NCBI GenBank assembly: GCA_023435325.1
Contig: JAEYRT010000267.1
Coordinates: 1-6,966, forward strand
DNA from: Pseudomonadota bacterium
Lineage (GTDB): Bacteria; Pseudomonadota; Gammaproteobacteria; Burkholderiales; Burkholderiaceae_C
DNA length: 6,966 nt
Reading direction: 5' to 3'
Made by a program: the position numbers and the translations under genes. The notes under the pieces are model-generated. The model worked only from the letters and a program-made list of their open reading frames with translations. It had not been told where the DNA came from and ran no database searches. Positions 1 to 6,700 of this stretch are shown piece after piece. How positions within the stretch are numbered: the stretch's first letter is position 1; the number at the start of each line of letters is the position of its first letter.

Positions 1-881
1 GTGGTGAACTTGCGCCCGTTCACACGCCGAGCCCAGTCACCTGCGCTGAAAAAACGCATCATGTCGAATTCACCGGCTTTGAGTGCTTCGAGCTTGGCAG
101 TGTTGTCCTGGTAAATCTTGACGGTGATGCGATCAAAGTTGGCCGTGCCACGGCGTACGGGCAAATCCCTGGCCCAGTAATGCTCGTCGCGCACATACGT
201 GATGTCCTTGCCAAAGCGTACGGGGCCGATTCTGTAGGGCCCGCTGCCGATTGGAATATCCATCACCACTTCATTGAACGCTTTGCCAGCGCCCCACGCG
301 CGACTGAAGATGGGCAAGCCTCCCACCGTCAAAGGCAGTTCGCGGTTCGGTGCCCTGAACTGAAACCGTACGGTGTGCTCGTCCAGCACCTCGCAGGTCT
401 TGACCTCGGCCAGCAGGGTTTTGTAGCCGGGCGAGGTATGGGGGCCCATCAAGGTGTCGAAACTGTGCTTCACATCGTGTGCCAGCACAGGCTTGCCATC
501 ATGAAAGCGCGCTTCGGGGCGCAGATGAAAGGTGGCAGACAGGCCATCTTCGGCCACCACCACACCCTCGGCCAGCAAACCATAGCCCGTGGCAGTTTCG
601 TCCATGCTGCCGGTGAGCAAGGTGTCAAACATCAGGCCTGACAGATAGGCGGGCGCCGAACCTTTGATGGTGAACGGGTTGTACTTGTCGAACGTGGATG
701 TACGCAGATTGCTCACCAGCCGCAACTCACCGCCCTTGGGGGCTTGCGGGTTGACATAGCCAAAGTGAGAGAAGTCCTGCGCATATTTGGGCTGGCCCCA
801 TAAAGCATAGGCGTGAGCGGCCCAAGTCGGGGCAACCGTAGTGGCTCCTGCGAGCAAGAAACAAAACTTCCAAAAGCGCAT
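1..881 (-). CDS. yejA: YejA-type periplasmic peptide-binding protein of an ABC importer, 3' end outside the window
   Basis: The reading frame opens at the ATG whose complement is 879-881 and stays open to the left edge, giving 293 codons of a family usually about 600 residues long, so roughly the C-terminal half is missing. Residues 1-24 form a Sec signal peptide: Arg2 and Lys5, a hydrophobic core, then a likely cut near TWA or AHA. The mature N-terminus carries YejA-family signatures: NPQAPKGG (44-51), the SBP family 5 stretch around FHLRPEARFHDG (118-129), IGSGPYRI (211-218), and RDEHYWARDLPVRRG (231-245). In this family the protein binds peptides in the periplasm and hands them to YejB/YejE/YejF; E. 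coli YejABEF takes up microcin C, and relatives handle murein or other oligopeptides. The partner genes would lie beyond base 1 (inference). No clear Shine-Dalgarno precedes the ATG; two GTG codons lie 15 and 18 bases upstream in frame, but the ATG gives the better signal peptide. The ligand cannot be deduced. Confidence 0.9.
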   Translation of the reverse strand, partial: MRFWKFCFLLAGATTVAPTWAAHAYALWGQPKYAQDFSHFGYVNPQAPKGGELRLVSNLRTSTFDKYNPFTIKGSAPAYLSGLMFDTLLTGSMDETATGYGLLAEGVVVAEDGLSATFHLRPEARFHDGKPVLAHDVKHSFDTLMGPHTSPGYKTLLAEVKTCEVLDEHTVRFQFRAPNRELPLTVGGLPIFSRAWGAGKAFNEVVMDIPIGSGPYRIGPVRFGKDITYVRDEHYWARDLPVRRGTANFDRITVKIYQDNTAKLEALKAGEFDMMRFFSAGDWARRVNGRKFT

Positions 882-921
882 GCGACAATTCTGCACCACA
901 GCGGCCTGCCGCCCTGATGTT

Positions 922-938
922 TTTTGCCTGAAGCAAAA
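922..938. promoter_or_regulatory. Small inverted repeat in the divergent yejA-fabI intergenic region
   Basis: TTTTGC (922-927) and GCAAAA (933-938) form a perfect 6-base inverted repeat with a 5-base spacer, in the 99-base region between two divergent genes. Its position allows control of either gene. The plus-strand TTGCCT at 924-929 could act as a -35 for fabI, but no matching -10 lies 16-18 bases downstream, so no promoter is called. A 6-base repeat can occur by chance. Confidence 0.25.
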
Positions 939-967
939 GCTGCGGCCGGCCTTCACTGCATTTCCTC

Positions 968-974
968 AAGGAGA
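968..974 (+). promoter_or_regulatory. Ribosome binding site of fabI
   Basis: AAGGAGA lies 6 bases before the ATG at 981 and is a near-ideal Shine-Dalgarno. It fixes the fabI start at 981 rather than at in-frame upstream non-ATG codons such as the TTG at 924. Confidence 0.85.
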
Positions 975-980
975 AGAACA

Positions 981-1781
981 ATGGGTTTTCTGACCGGCAA
1001 AAAACTGCTGATCACTGGTGTGCTGTCCAACCGCTCCATCGCCTACGGCATTGCCAAGGCCTGCCATGAGCAAGGCGCCGAACTGGCATTCAGCTACGTG
1101 GGCGAACGCTTCAAGGACCGCATCACCGAATTCGCTGCCGAATTCGACTCCAAGCTGGTGTTTGACTGCGATGTGGGTGACGATGCGCAAATCGAGCAGC
1201 TGTTTGCCGACCTGGGCGCAGCCTGGGGCAAGTTTGACGGTTTCGTGCATTCCATCGGCTTTGCTCCCCGCGAAGCAATTGCCGGCAACTTCCTGGACGG
1301 CCTGTCGCGCGAATCCTTCAAGATCGCGCACGACATCAGCGCCTACAGCTTCCCCGCCATGGCTAAGGCAGCCCTGCCCTACCTGAACGACAAATCGTCA
1401 CTGCTGACGCTGTCGTACCTCGGCGCGCTGCGTTCCATCCCCAACTACAACACCATGGGTCTGGCGAAAGCTTCGCTGGAAGCCTCCGTGCGCTACCTGG
1501 CCGAGGCCGTGGGCCGCACCGAAGATGGCCGCGCCATTCGCGCCAACGGCATTTCTGCCGGCCCCATCAAGACCCTGGCTGCTTCGGGCATCAAGGACTT
1601 CGGCAAGCTGCTGGGCCGCGTGGCCGACGCCGCCCCTCTGCGCCGCAACGTGACCATTGAAGATGTGGGCAATGTGGCTGCCTTCCTGCTGTCCGACCTG
1701 GCTTCGGGCGTGACCGCCGAAATCACCTATGTGGACGGTGGCTTTAGCCAGACCGCAGGCCTGAGCGCTGATCAGGTTTAA
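981..1781 (+). CDS. fabI: Enoyl-[acyl-carrier-protein] reductase (NADH), FabI
   Basis: The 266-residue protein matches the usual FabI length (E. coli 262). FabI carries out the last step of each cycle of type II fatty-acid elongation in the cytosol, reducing trans-2-enoyl-ACP to acyl-ACP with NAD(P)H, and normally works as a homotetramer. The N-terminal Rossmann motif reads TGVLSNRSIAYGIA (12-25), the FabI variant of the dinucleotide-binding loop. HSIGFAP (90-96) and SYLGA (145-149) are family hallmarks. The catalytic pair is Tyr156 and Lys163 in the Y-x6-K pattern, with Tyr146 also present as in E. coli. Gly93 and Met159, residues that line the triclosan site in E. coli FabI, are conserved, which suggests a triclosan-sensitive type (inference). 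Compared with E. coli from memory, there is a 4-residue insertion around RTEDGRAIR (179-187). The start is set by a strong Shine-Dalgarno and the usual MGFL start. A terminator follows 23 bases after the stop, so the gene appears monocistronic. Confidence 0.97.
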   Translation: MGFLTGKKLLITGVLSNRSIAYGIAKACHEQGAELAFSYVGERFKDRITEFAAEFDSKLVFDCDVGDDAQIEQLFADLGAAWGKFDGFVHSIGFAPREAIAGNFLDGLSRESFKIAHDISAYSFPAMAKAALPYLNDKSSLLTLSYLGALRSIPNYNTMGLAKASLEASVRYLAEAVGRTEDGRAIRANGISAGPIKTLAASGIKDFGKLLGRVADAAPLRRNVTIEDVGNVAAFLLSDLASGVTAEITYVDGGFSQTAGLSADQV

Positions 1782-1803
1782 ACGGTACCCAGCCTGTCCA
1801 ACC

Positions 1804-1835
1804 AGCCCTGCATGCGAAAGCTGCAGGGCTTTTTT
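1804..1835 (+). terminator. Rho-independent terminator after fabI
   Basis: AGCCCTGCA (1804-1812) pairs perfectly with TGCAGGGCT (1822-1830). The stem can extend by a further GC/GC pair around a GAAA tetraloop if T1813 bulges out. A run of six T (1830-1835) follows directly. It lies 23 bases after the fabI stop and insulates the next gene from fabI transcription. Confidence 0.9.
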
Positions 1836-1904
1836 CTTGTCTGCAGACGCAAGCCAAAGTCCCAGCCTGCTTTCGGCATGAGATGGCTTCACCATCAAAT
1901 CAAA

Positions 1905-1919
1905 TAAGAATTATTATCA
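1905..1919 (+). promoter_or_regulatory. Fur-box-like operator upstream of the ZIP transporter
   Basis: TAAGAAT-T-ATTATCA matches the 7-1-7 Fur core TGATAAT-n-ATTATCA at 12 of 14 positions, with the right half perfect. It sits in an AT-rich island in otherwise GC-rich DNA, 5 bases before an extended -10 element, where bound repressor would block RNA polymerase. Fur is the ferric-uptake repressor. Zur, another Fur-family protein, is less likely because the site does not resemble the Zur palindrome. This is motif evidence only. Confidence 0.6.
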
Positions 1920-1924
1920 TCTAC

Positions 1925-1933
1925 TGATATATT
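1925..1933 (+). promoter_or_regulatory. Extended -10 promoter element for the ZIP gene
   Basis: TGATATATT fits the extended -10 pattern TGn followed by TATATT, which is 5 of 6 to TATAAT. No good -35 lies 16-18 bases upstream (TAAGAA at 17 bases is poor), which is common for extended -10 promoters. Transcription would begin near 1940 and leave a leader of about 60 bases to the ATG at 2001. Confidence 0.5.
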
Positions 1934-2000
1934 GGGCTTTCCGCTGACACCCGTCAGTTCCTGCATCCCTCACGCTGCTGCGTAAAGCATTTTTTGGCGT

Positions 2001-2933
2001 ATGCATAAAGATTCCACCCGTCCTTCCTCTCACGGCTTTCGTCCCCCCGGTATGAGACACAGCTTCCGGTTGTGGATCGGGCTGCTCATTTCCATGGGTG
2101 GGATCTGGGCGCTGTGCAGTCAGTTCTGGGCCTATGCACAGCAGCAACCTGTTGTGCTGCAGGCCTTGGGAGGGGGCATGGTCGCAGCATTGGCCACTGC
2201 GTTGGGCACCTTGCCCGTCCTGCTTTCGCAAGGCATGAGCGAACGCACTCAGGACACGCTGTTCGGCTTTGGTGCAGGCGTGATGCTTGCTGCCTGCGCT
2301 TTTTCGCTGATCCTGCCTGGCATGGACCAAGTCCGGGCCCAGGGACTGTTTGGAGGTTCGGATGGTGCTGCAGCCAGTGTGATCGGCGTGGCTATCCTGA
2401 TAGGCGCCGCCTGCATGCTGCTGCTGGATCGACTGTTGCCCCACGAACATTTCATCAAAGGCCGCGAAGGCCTGGACGTGGATGCTGCGCGCAAGATGCA
2501 GCGCACCTGGCTGTTCGTGTTTGCGATTGCGCTGCACAACGTGCCGGAAGGGCTGGCCATTGGCGTGGGATATGCCAGTGGCGGCATGGCGGGCAATGCC
2601 CTGGCTACAGGGATTGCCATCCAGGACGTTCCTGAAGGGCTGGTCGTGTCTGTCGCGCTGCTTGCCACGGGCTACAGCCGCAAAGTGGCAGTGCTGCTGG
2701 GCATGCTCAGTGGTCTGGTGGAGCCCCTGGGCGCAGTGCTGGGAGCGATGGTGGTCAGCACTTCTTTGAGCGTACTGCCATGGGGGCTGGGTTTTGCAGC
2801 AGGGGCCATGCTGTTTGTGATCAGCCATGAAATCATCCCCGAATCCCATCGCAAAGGGCATGAAACCTATGCCACGGGCGGTCTGATGCTGGGTTTTGTG
2901 CTGATGATGATCATGGACACCGCGCTGGGCTGA
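2001..2933 (+). CDS. ZIP-family divalent metal transporter, GufA/BbZIP type
   Basis: The 310-residue inner-membrane protein closely resembles Bordetella BbZIP (309 residues), which moves Zn2+ and related divalent cations into the cytoplasm. Hydrophobic segments lie near 24-46 (the extra TM0 of this subfamily), 51-75, 86-107, 124-144, 169-192, 198-222, 228-253, 259-279 and 291-309. The binuclear metal site is intact: HNVPEG (179-184) supplies His179, Asn180 and Glu183; QDVPEG (208-213) supplies Gln208, Asp209 and Glu212; Glu241 in VEPLG and Met95 match further BbZIP ligands. HEIIPESHRKGHE (276-288) is the conserved TM7 and loop region, and His148/His150 lie in the TM3-TM4 loop. Metal specificity cannot be read from the sequence; Zn, Fe, Mn and Cd are all carried by relatives. 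Neither the ATG at 2001 nor the in-frame ATG at 2052 has a good Shine-Dalgarno; 2001 is chosen because the length then matches BbZIP. The Fur-like site upstream points to iron-linked control. Confidence 0.93.
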   Translation: MHKDSTRPSSHGFRPPGMRHSFRLWIGLLISMGGIWALCSQFWAYAQQQPVVLQALGGGMVAALATALGTLPVLLSQGMSERTQDTLFGFGAGVMLAACAFSLILPGMDQVRAQGLFGGSDGAAASVIGVAILIGAACMLLLDRLLPHEHFIKGREGLDVDAARKMQRTWLFVFAIALHNVPEGLAIGVGYASGGMAGNALATGIAIQDVPEGLVVSVALLATGYSRKVAVLLGMLSGLVEPLGAVLGAMVVSTSLSVLPWGLGFAAGAMLFVISHEIIPESHRKGHETYATGGLMLGFVLMMIMDTALG

Positions 2934-2992
2934 TTCCGCCTGAAGAGCTTGCCCTACATCGTGTGAGGCCAGAGGTTTCTAAGGTGTCAAAA

Positions 2993-3010
2993 GGCTGCGC
3001 TTGAGCAGCC
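2993..3010. other. Hairpin between the ZIP gene and sodC
   Basis: GGCTGC (2993-2998) and GCAGCC (3005-3010) form a 6-base stem with a 6-base loop in the 118-base gap. No T run follows on the plus strand, so it is not a standard terminator for the ZIP gene. On the minus strand four T follow, but no minus-strand gene is nearby. It may be an mRNA processing or stability structure, or chance. No clear sodC promoter was seen in this gap. Confidence 0.3.
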
Positions 3011-3040
3011 CCTTGCACATGAAGCACTTGAAGCTCTTGA

Positions 3041-3047
3041 AAGGAAG
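3041..3047 (+). promoter_or_regulatory. Ribosome binding site of sodC
   Basis: AAGGAAG contains AGGA (3042-3045), 6 bases before the ATG at 3052. It favours that start over the in-frame TTG at 3001 and ATG at 3019, which lack a comparable site and would lengthen the lipoprotein signal. Confidence 0.7.
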
Positions 3048-3051
3048 CCCC

Positions 3052-3576
3052 ATGCGTACACCCTATGTTTTAGCTGGCCTGGTCGCCCTGGGTCTGGCTG
3101 CGTGTTCCAGCACCGCCCCCACTGACAAACCCCATGCCACCGCCCATTTGCAACCCATTGGAGACAGCAAGGTGACCGGCAAAGCCAAGTTTGCCCAGCA
3201 CAAGGAGGGCCAGATGTACATCTCTGCCGTCGTGCACGGGCTAAAACCCAATGCAGAGCATGGTTTTCACATCCACGAAAACGGCAGCTGCCAGGACAGC
3301 GGCAATGCTGCAGGCGGGCACTTCAACCCTGTTCAATCGCCCCATGGCAAATATGACCAGCCCCTGCACCACGCGGGCGACTTGCCCAGCCTGAAAGCCG
3401 ACGCCAACGGAGTTGCCACAGTGAACGTACTGGTGCCAGGTCTTTCCTTGCAGCAAGGCAATACCAACGTGGTCAACCGTGCCTTGATCGTGCACGCCCA
3501 GCCTGACGACTACACCAGCCAGCCCAGCGGAAATGCGGGTGCACGCATTGCCTGCGGCATTATCCAGTTGCGCTGA
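3052..3576 (+). CDS. sodC: Cu,Zn superoxide dismutase, lipoprotein (SodC)
   Basis: The 174-residue protein converts superoxide to oxygen and hydrogen peroxide in the cell envelope. The N-terminus is a lipoprotein signal with lipobox LAAC and lipidated Cys18; Ser19 at the +2 position predicts outer-membrane sorting. All active-site residues are visible: Cu ligands His73 and His75 in GFHIHENGSC (71-80), bridging His90 in AGGHFNP (88-94), Zn ligands His98, His107 and Asp110 in the loop from SPHGKY to HHAGDLP, and Cu ligand His148 in IVHA. Cys80 and Cys168 form the family disulfide, and Arg165 in GARIACG is the conserved substrate-guiding arginine. The enzyme should be functional. The region between the Cu motif and GGH is short compared with E. 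coli SodC. It follows the ZIP gene by 118 bases on the same strand, so co-transcription is possible but not shown. Envelope SodC typically protects against external superoxide, for example from host phagocytes. Confidence 0.96.
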   Translation: MRTPYVLAGLVALGLAACSSTAPTDKPHATAHLQPIGDSKVTGKAKFAQHKEGQMYISAVVHGLKPNAEHGFHIHENGSCQDSGNAAGGHFNPVQSPHGKYDQPLHHAGDLPSLKADANGVATVNVLVPGLSLQQGNTNVVNRALIVHAQPDDYTSQPSGNAGARIACGIIQLR

Positions 3577-3644
3577 ACTGCACCCCCAGCTCTCCTGAAG
3601 GAGCGCGTGAACCCGAACATTTCGCGACAAACCTCAGGAAAAAA

Positions 3645-3673
3645 GTAACACAAAAGCACCTGCACGCTATGCT
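3645..3673 (+). promoter_or_regulatory. Candidate sigma-70 promoter of the hybrid kinase gene
   Basis: GTAACA (3645-3650, 4 of 6 to TTGACA) and TATGCT (3668-3673, 4 of 6 to TATAAT) are separated by the ideal 17 bases. Transcription would start near 3680, giving a leader of about 20 bases that includes the Shine-Dalgarno. Both boxes are imperfect, so the call is tentative. Confidence 0.4.
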
Positions 3674-3693
3674 TGTCACCCGTACCGTGCAGG
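3659..3693. repeat. Inverted repeat spanning the kinase -10 region and Shine-Dalgarno
   Basis: CCTGCACG (3659-3666) and CGTGCAGG (3686-3693) are perfect 8-base inverted copies separated by 19 bases. The left copy ends one base before the candidate -10, and the right copy overlaps the AGGAGG ribosome binding site. In DNA it could be an operator with half-sites 27 bases apart. In a transcript that began further upstream, for example by read-through from sodC, it would fold and partly hide the Shine-Dalgarno. Confidence 0.5.
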
Positions 3694-3696
3694 AGG
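3691..3696 (+). promoter_or_regulatory. Ribosome binding site of the hybrid kinase
   Basis: AGGAGG is a perfect Shine-Dalgarno core 4 bases before the ATG at 3701, a slightly short spacing. It shares its first three bases with the right arm of the inverted repeat, so folding of that repeat could affect translation. Confidence 0.8.
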
Positions 3697-3700
3697 CAAC

Positions 3701-6700
3701 ATGTTGCAAGATCCCGATACATCTCTTCCTCACTTCATAGGAGACGCCATTTACCGGCAATTTTTTGAAGGCTCCAGGGATGAGATGTACCTGCACGATC
3801 GACATGGGCGGTTGATTGCCGTGAACCAGGCTGCTTGCAGCAATCTGGGTTATTGCTGCCAGGAATTGGTGGGCATGCACCTTGGCGAACTCTCTGCCGA
3901 GCTTCCTCCCGACCAATTGGCCAGTTTCTGGAACAAGCAGCTACCGGGACAGCATGTGGTCGTCAGCAACCGCCACCGCCGCAAGGATGGCAGTTCCTAC
4001 CCGCTGGACGTGCACCTCACCTGCCAGTCCTTTCAGGACCACACCTATTTTTTGGCTGTAGGCCGCCCTACGGAAGATTTTCAGCGTCAGGCCGAGAAAA
4101 TCCTGCAACTGAACACCCAATTGCAAGCGCTGGTGGAGGAGCGCACCAAGCTTTGGCGTGAAAGCTCCCATCTGCTCAACGCCGTGATGGAGCAAACCCC
4201 AGACATCATTTTCATTAAAGACTGCCAAGGGCGTTACCAATATGCCAACGGCGCCCTGGCCCGGCAGCTGGGCATGGCCGTGGAGGACATTCTGGGACGT
4301 ACCGATTTTGACCTCTACCCTTTCCAGCAAGCACGTCTGCATCACAGTACCGATCTGGAAGTGCTGCGATGCAACGCCGTCCGCACCTACGAAGACCGCA
4401 TGGACATGCAGCAGCGCCAGGATGGCAAGCACAGCTATGCCAACACCATGAAGACGCCCTACAAGGATGAGACAGGCACAGTGATTGGCATTCTGGGCAT
4501 TTCGCGCGATGTCAGCGATGTACGCCATGCGCAAAACGAAGTGGCACACAACTACGAAATGCTGCGCCAGGCAGAGCGCATTGCCAAAGTCGGCAGCTGG
4601 ACCCTCAATCTGCACACCAATACGTTCACCAGCTCCGAAATGCTCTGCCAAATGAATGGCCTGAAGCCGGGGGATCCACCGCTCACCCCTGAGAGCCTGG
4701 CCTGCATGATCCCTGCGGAGCAACATGCACGCTTAAGTGCGGCGATTCAGCGTTGCGTCCGGGAAGGCATCTCCTACACCGTCGATGTCGAGCACAAACG
4801 GCCTGAAGGCGGCAGTTTTCCGGCACGCATCCGCGGACAGGCCTACCGTGACAGCGATGGAAAAATCACCATGCTGCATGGCACGCTGCAAGACCTGAGC
4901 GAATTGGTCGAAGCCGATCTGCGGCTGCAGACCCTGGCTGACAACCTGCCCAATGGCGCCATCTTTCGCTGTGAACAAACCAAGGAAGACAAGCTTTTCC
5001 TACGTTATGTGAGTGCGGGCATCCAGCAACTGGTGGGTGTCAACGCCGACCTGTTCATCCACGACCAAAAAGCATTCACCGCAATGCTGCATGCAGAAGA
5101 TGTGCAGGCTTTCTTCGAGTGCCTGCAGATCAGCCAGCACCAGGGCACGGCCTTTGATCTGGTCAGCCGCGTGCGCCATGCGGAGGGCCATTACCGCTGG
5201 CTGCGCGCACGTGCCGTGCCTCGAAGCTTCCACCATGGCACGGTATGGGAAGGCATTTTGCTGGATGTCACCACGGAATACGAAGCACAGCAAAGCCTGC
5301 GACTGGCCAAAGAAACAGCGGAAGCAGCCGAGAAGGCCAAATCGGAATTCCTGGCCACGATGAGCCACGAAATTCGTACGCCCATGAATACGGTCATCGG
5401 CATGACGCAACTGCTGCAGCAAACGGCCCTATCTGCGACGCAACGCAACTACCTTGACAAGATCAACCTGTCAGCCAATGCCTTGCTCAAAATCATCAAC
5501 GACACCCTGGATTTCTCCAAATTGGAAGCGGAGATGCTGCACATCGACCCCGTGGATTTCCAGCTGGATGCCTTGCTGGAATCGGTCGCCACCGTCACCG
5601 GACTGCAGGCCGAGCAAAAAGGGGGGGAAATCGTCTACAGCATTGCGCCCGACGTGCCACGTCATCTGCATGGTGATGTCCAGCGTTTGAGCCAGATTCT
5701 GACCAATCTGGTGAGCAATGCCGTCAAATTCACGGATCACGGGGAAATCGTCATCAGCATGCAGGTGCAAGCCCCAAACCGGGAGGCAAGCCCGCGCGAC
5801 TGCCGCTTGCATGTGAGCGTGCGCGATACCGGCATTGGCATCCATCCGGAACACATGGCCTTGCTGTTCCAGCCCTTTACCCAGGCTGAAGCGCATATCA
5901 GCCGCCGCTTTGGCGGTACAGGATTGGGCCTGTCCATCGCCCACAAACTGGTCCACCTGATGGGGGGCGAAATCCAGGTCGACAGCGAACCGGGGCGCGG
6001 CAGCACCTTCAGCTTTCATGTGCAGTTGCAGGCGCAGAACCACCAAGTGTCGCCCAAAAACCTGCTGACACCCGGCCAGCGGGTGCTGGTGGTGGACGAC
6101 AACCAGATGGCGCGCGAGATTCTGTCGAGCATGGTGAGCGGCTTTGGCCTGGAATGCACCATGGCCAGCAATGGCAGGGATGCCTTGCAGGAACTGCATG
6201 CAGCCAACCACATTCACCAGCCTTACCAGCTGGTGCTCATGGACTGGCAGATGCCAGGCATGGACGGCTTGGCGCTCGCCGAGCACATCCGCAGCGACCA
6301 GTCCTTGTCCACCACCCCAGCCATGCTGATGGTGTCCGCACTCAGTCGTGACGAAGTGGCGGAACGCGTGGCACAGCTGCAGCTGCAGGGGCTGCTGATC
6401 AAACCCATCACGGAATCCACGCTGTTCAACGCCATGCAAGACGCATTGCAACTGGACAGCAAAGACGGGCTGCACATCCGCCAGGTCTCGCCCGGCACTC
6501 GTCTGCAGACACCGGAGATCATGGCCGGACGGCGTATCTTGGTGGTGGATGACAACGCCTTGAACCGTGAAGTGGCGCAAGACTTGCTAAAACTGGCAGG
6601 CGTTGAAGTCACCACCGCCAGCAGCGGCCCACAGGCCTTGAGCATCATGGCGCAAAAGCCTTTCGATGCCGTTTTGCTGGATGTACAAATGCCGGTCATG

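Noticed and set aside
180..641. A 153-codon plus-strand open frame
   Set aside because: It is the antisense shadow of the YejA-type gene, which has a signal peptide and family motifs on the minus strand.
924..980. An upstream-extended fabI start at the TTG at 924
   Set aside because: The extension does not fit the conserved MGFL start of FabI, and AAGGAGA sits 6 bases before the ATG at 981.
1398..1898. A 166-codon minus-strand open frame
   Set aside because: It is antisense to fabI and crosses the fabI terminator; no recognisable protein features.
1917..2861. A 314-codon minus-strand open frame
   Set aside because: It is antisense to the ZIP transporter, is rich in His, Gln and Ser without domain features, and would run into the promoter region of that gene.
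3001..3051. Earlier sodC starts at TTG 3001 or ATG 3019
   Set aside because: They add a longer charged leader before a complete lipoprotein signal and lack the Shine-Dalgarno seen before 3052.
3593..3645. A possible terminator after sodC (TCCTGA and TCAGGA arms)
   Set aside because: The arms are only 6 bases, 35 bases apart, and are followed by A rather than T on the plus strand.
3941..4726. A 261-codon minus-strand open frame
   Set aside because: It is antisense to PAS1-PAS3 of the kinase and shows no coherent domain.
6373..6389. A short AGCTGC tandem repeat
   Set aside because: It lies in coding sequence for a Gln/Leu stretch of REC1 and follows from repeated CAG and CTG codons.
5471..6580. 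A long open frame of 369 codons on the minus strand
   Set aside because: It lies entirely opposite the hybrid kinase, whose HisKA, HATPase and REC motifs are unmistakable. Its His/Gln-rich composition is typical of the antisense of GC-biased codons, and no family is recognisable.
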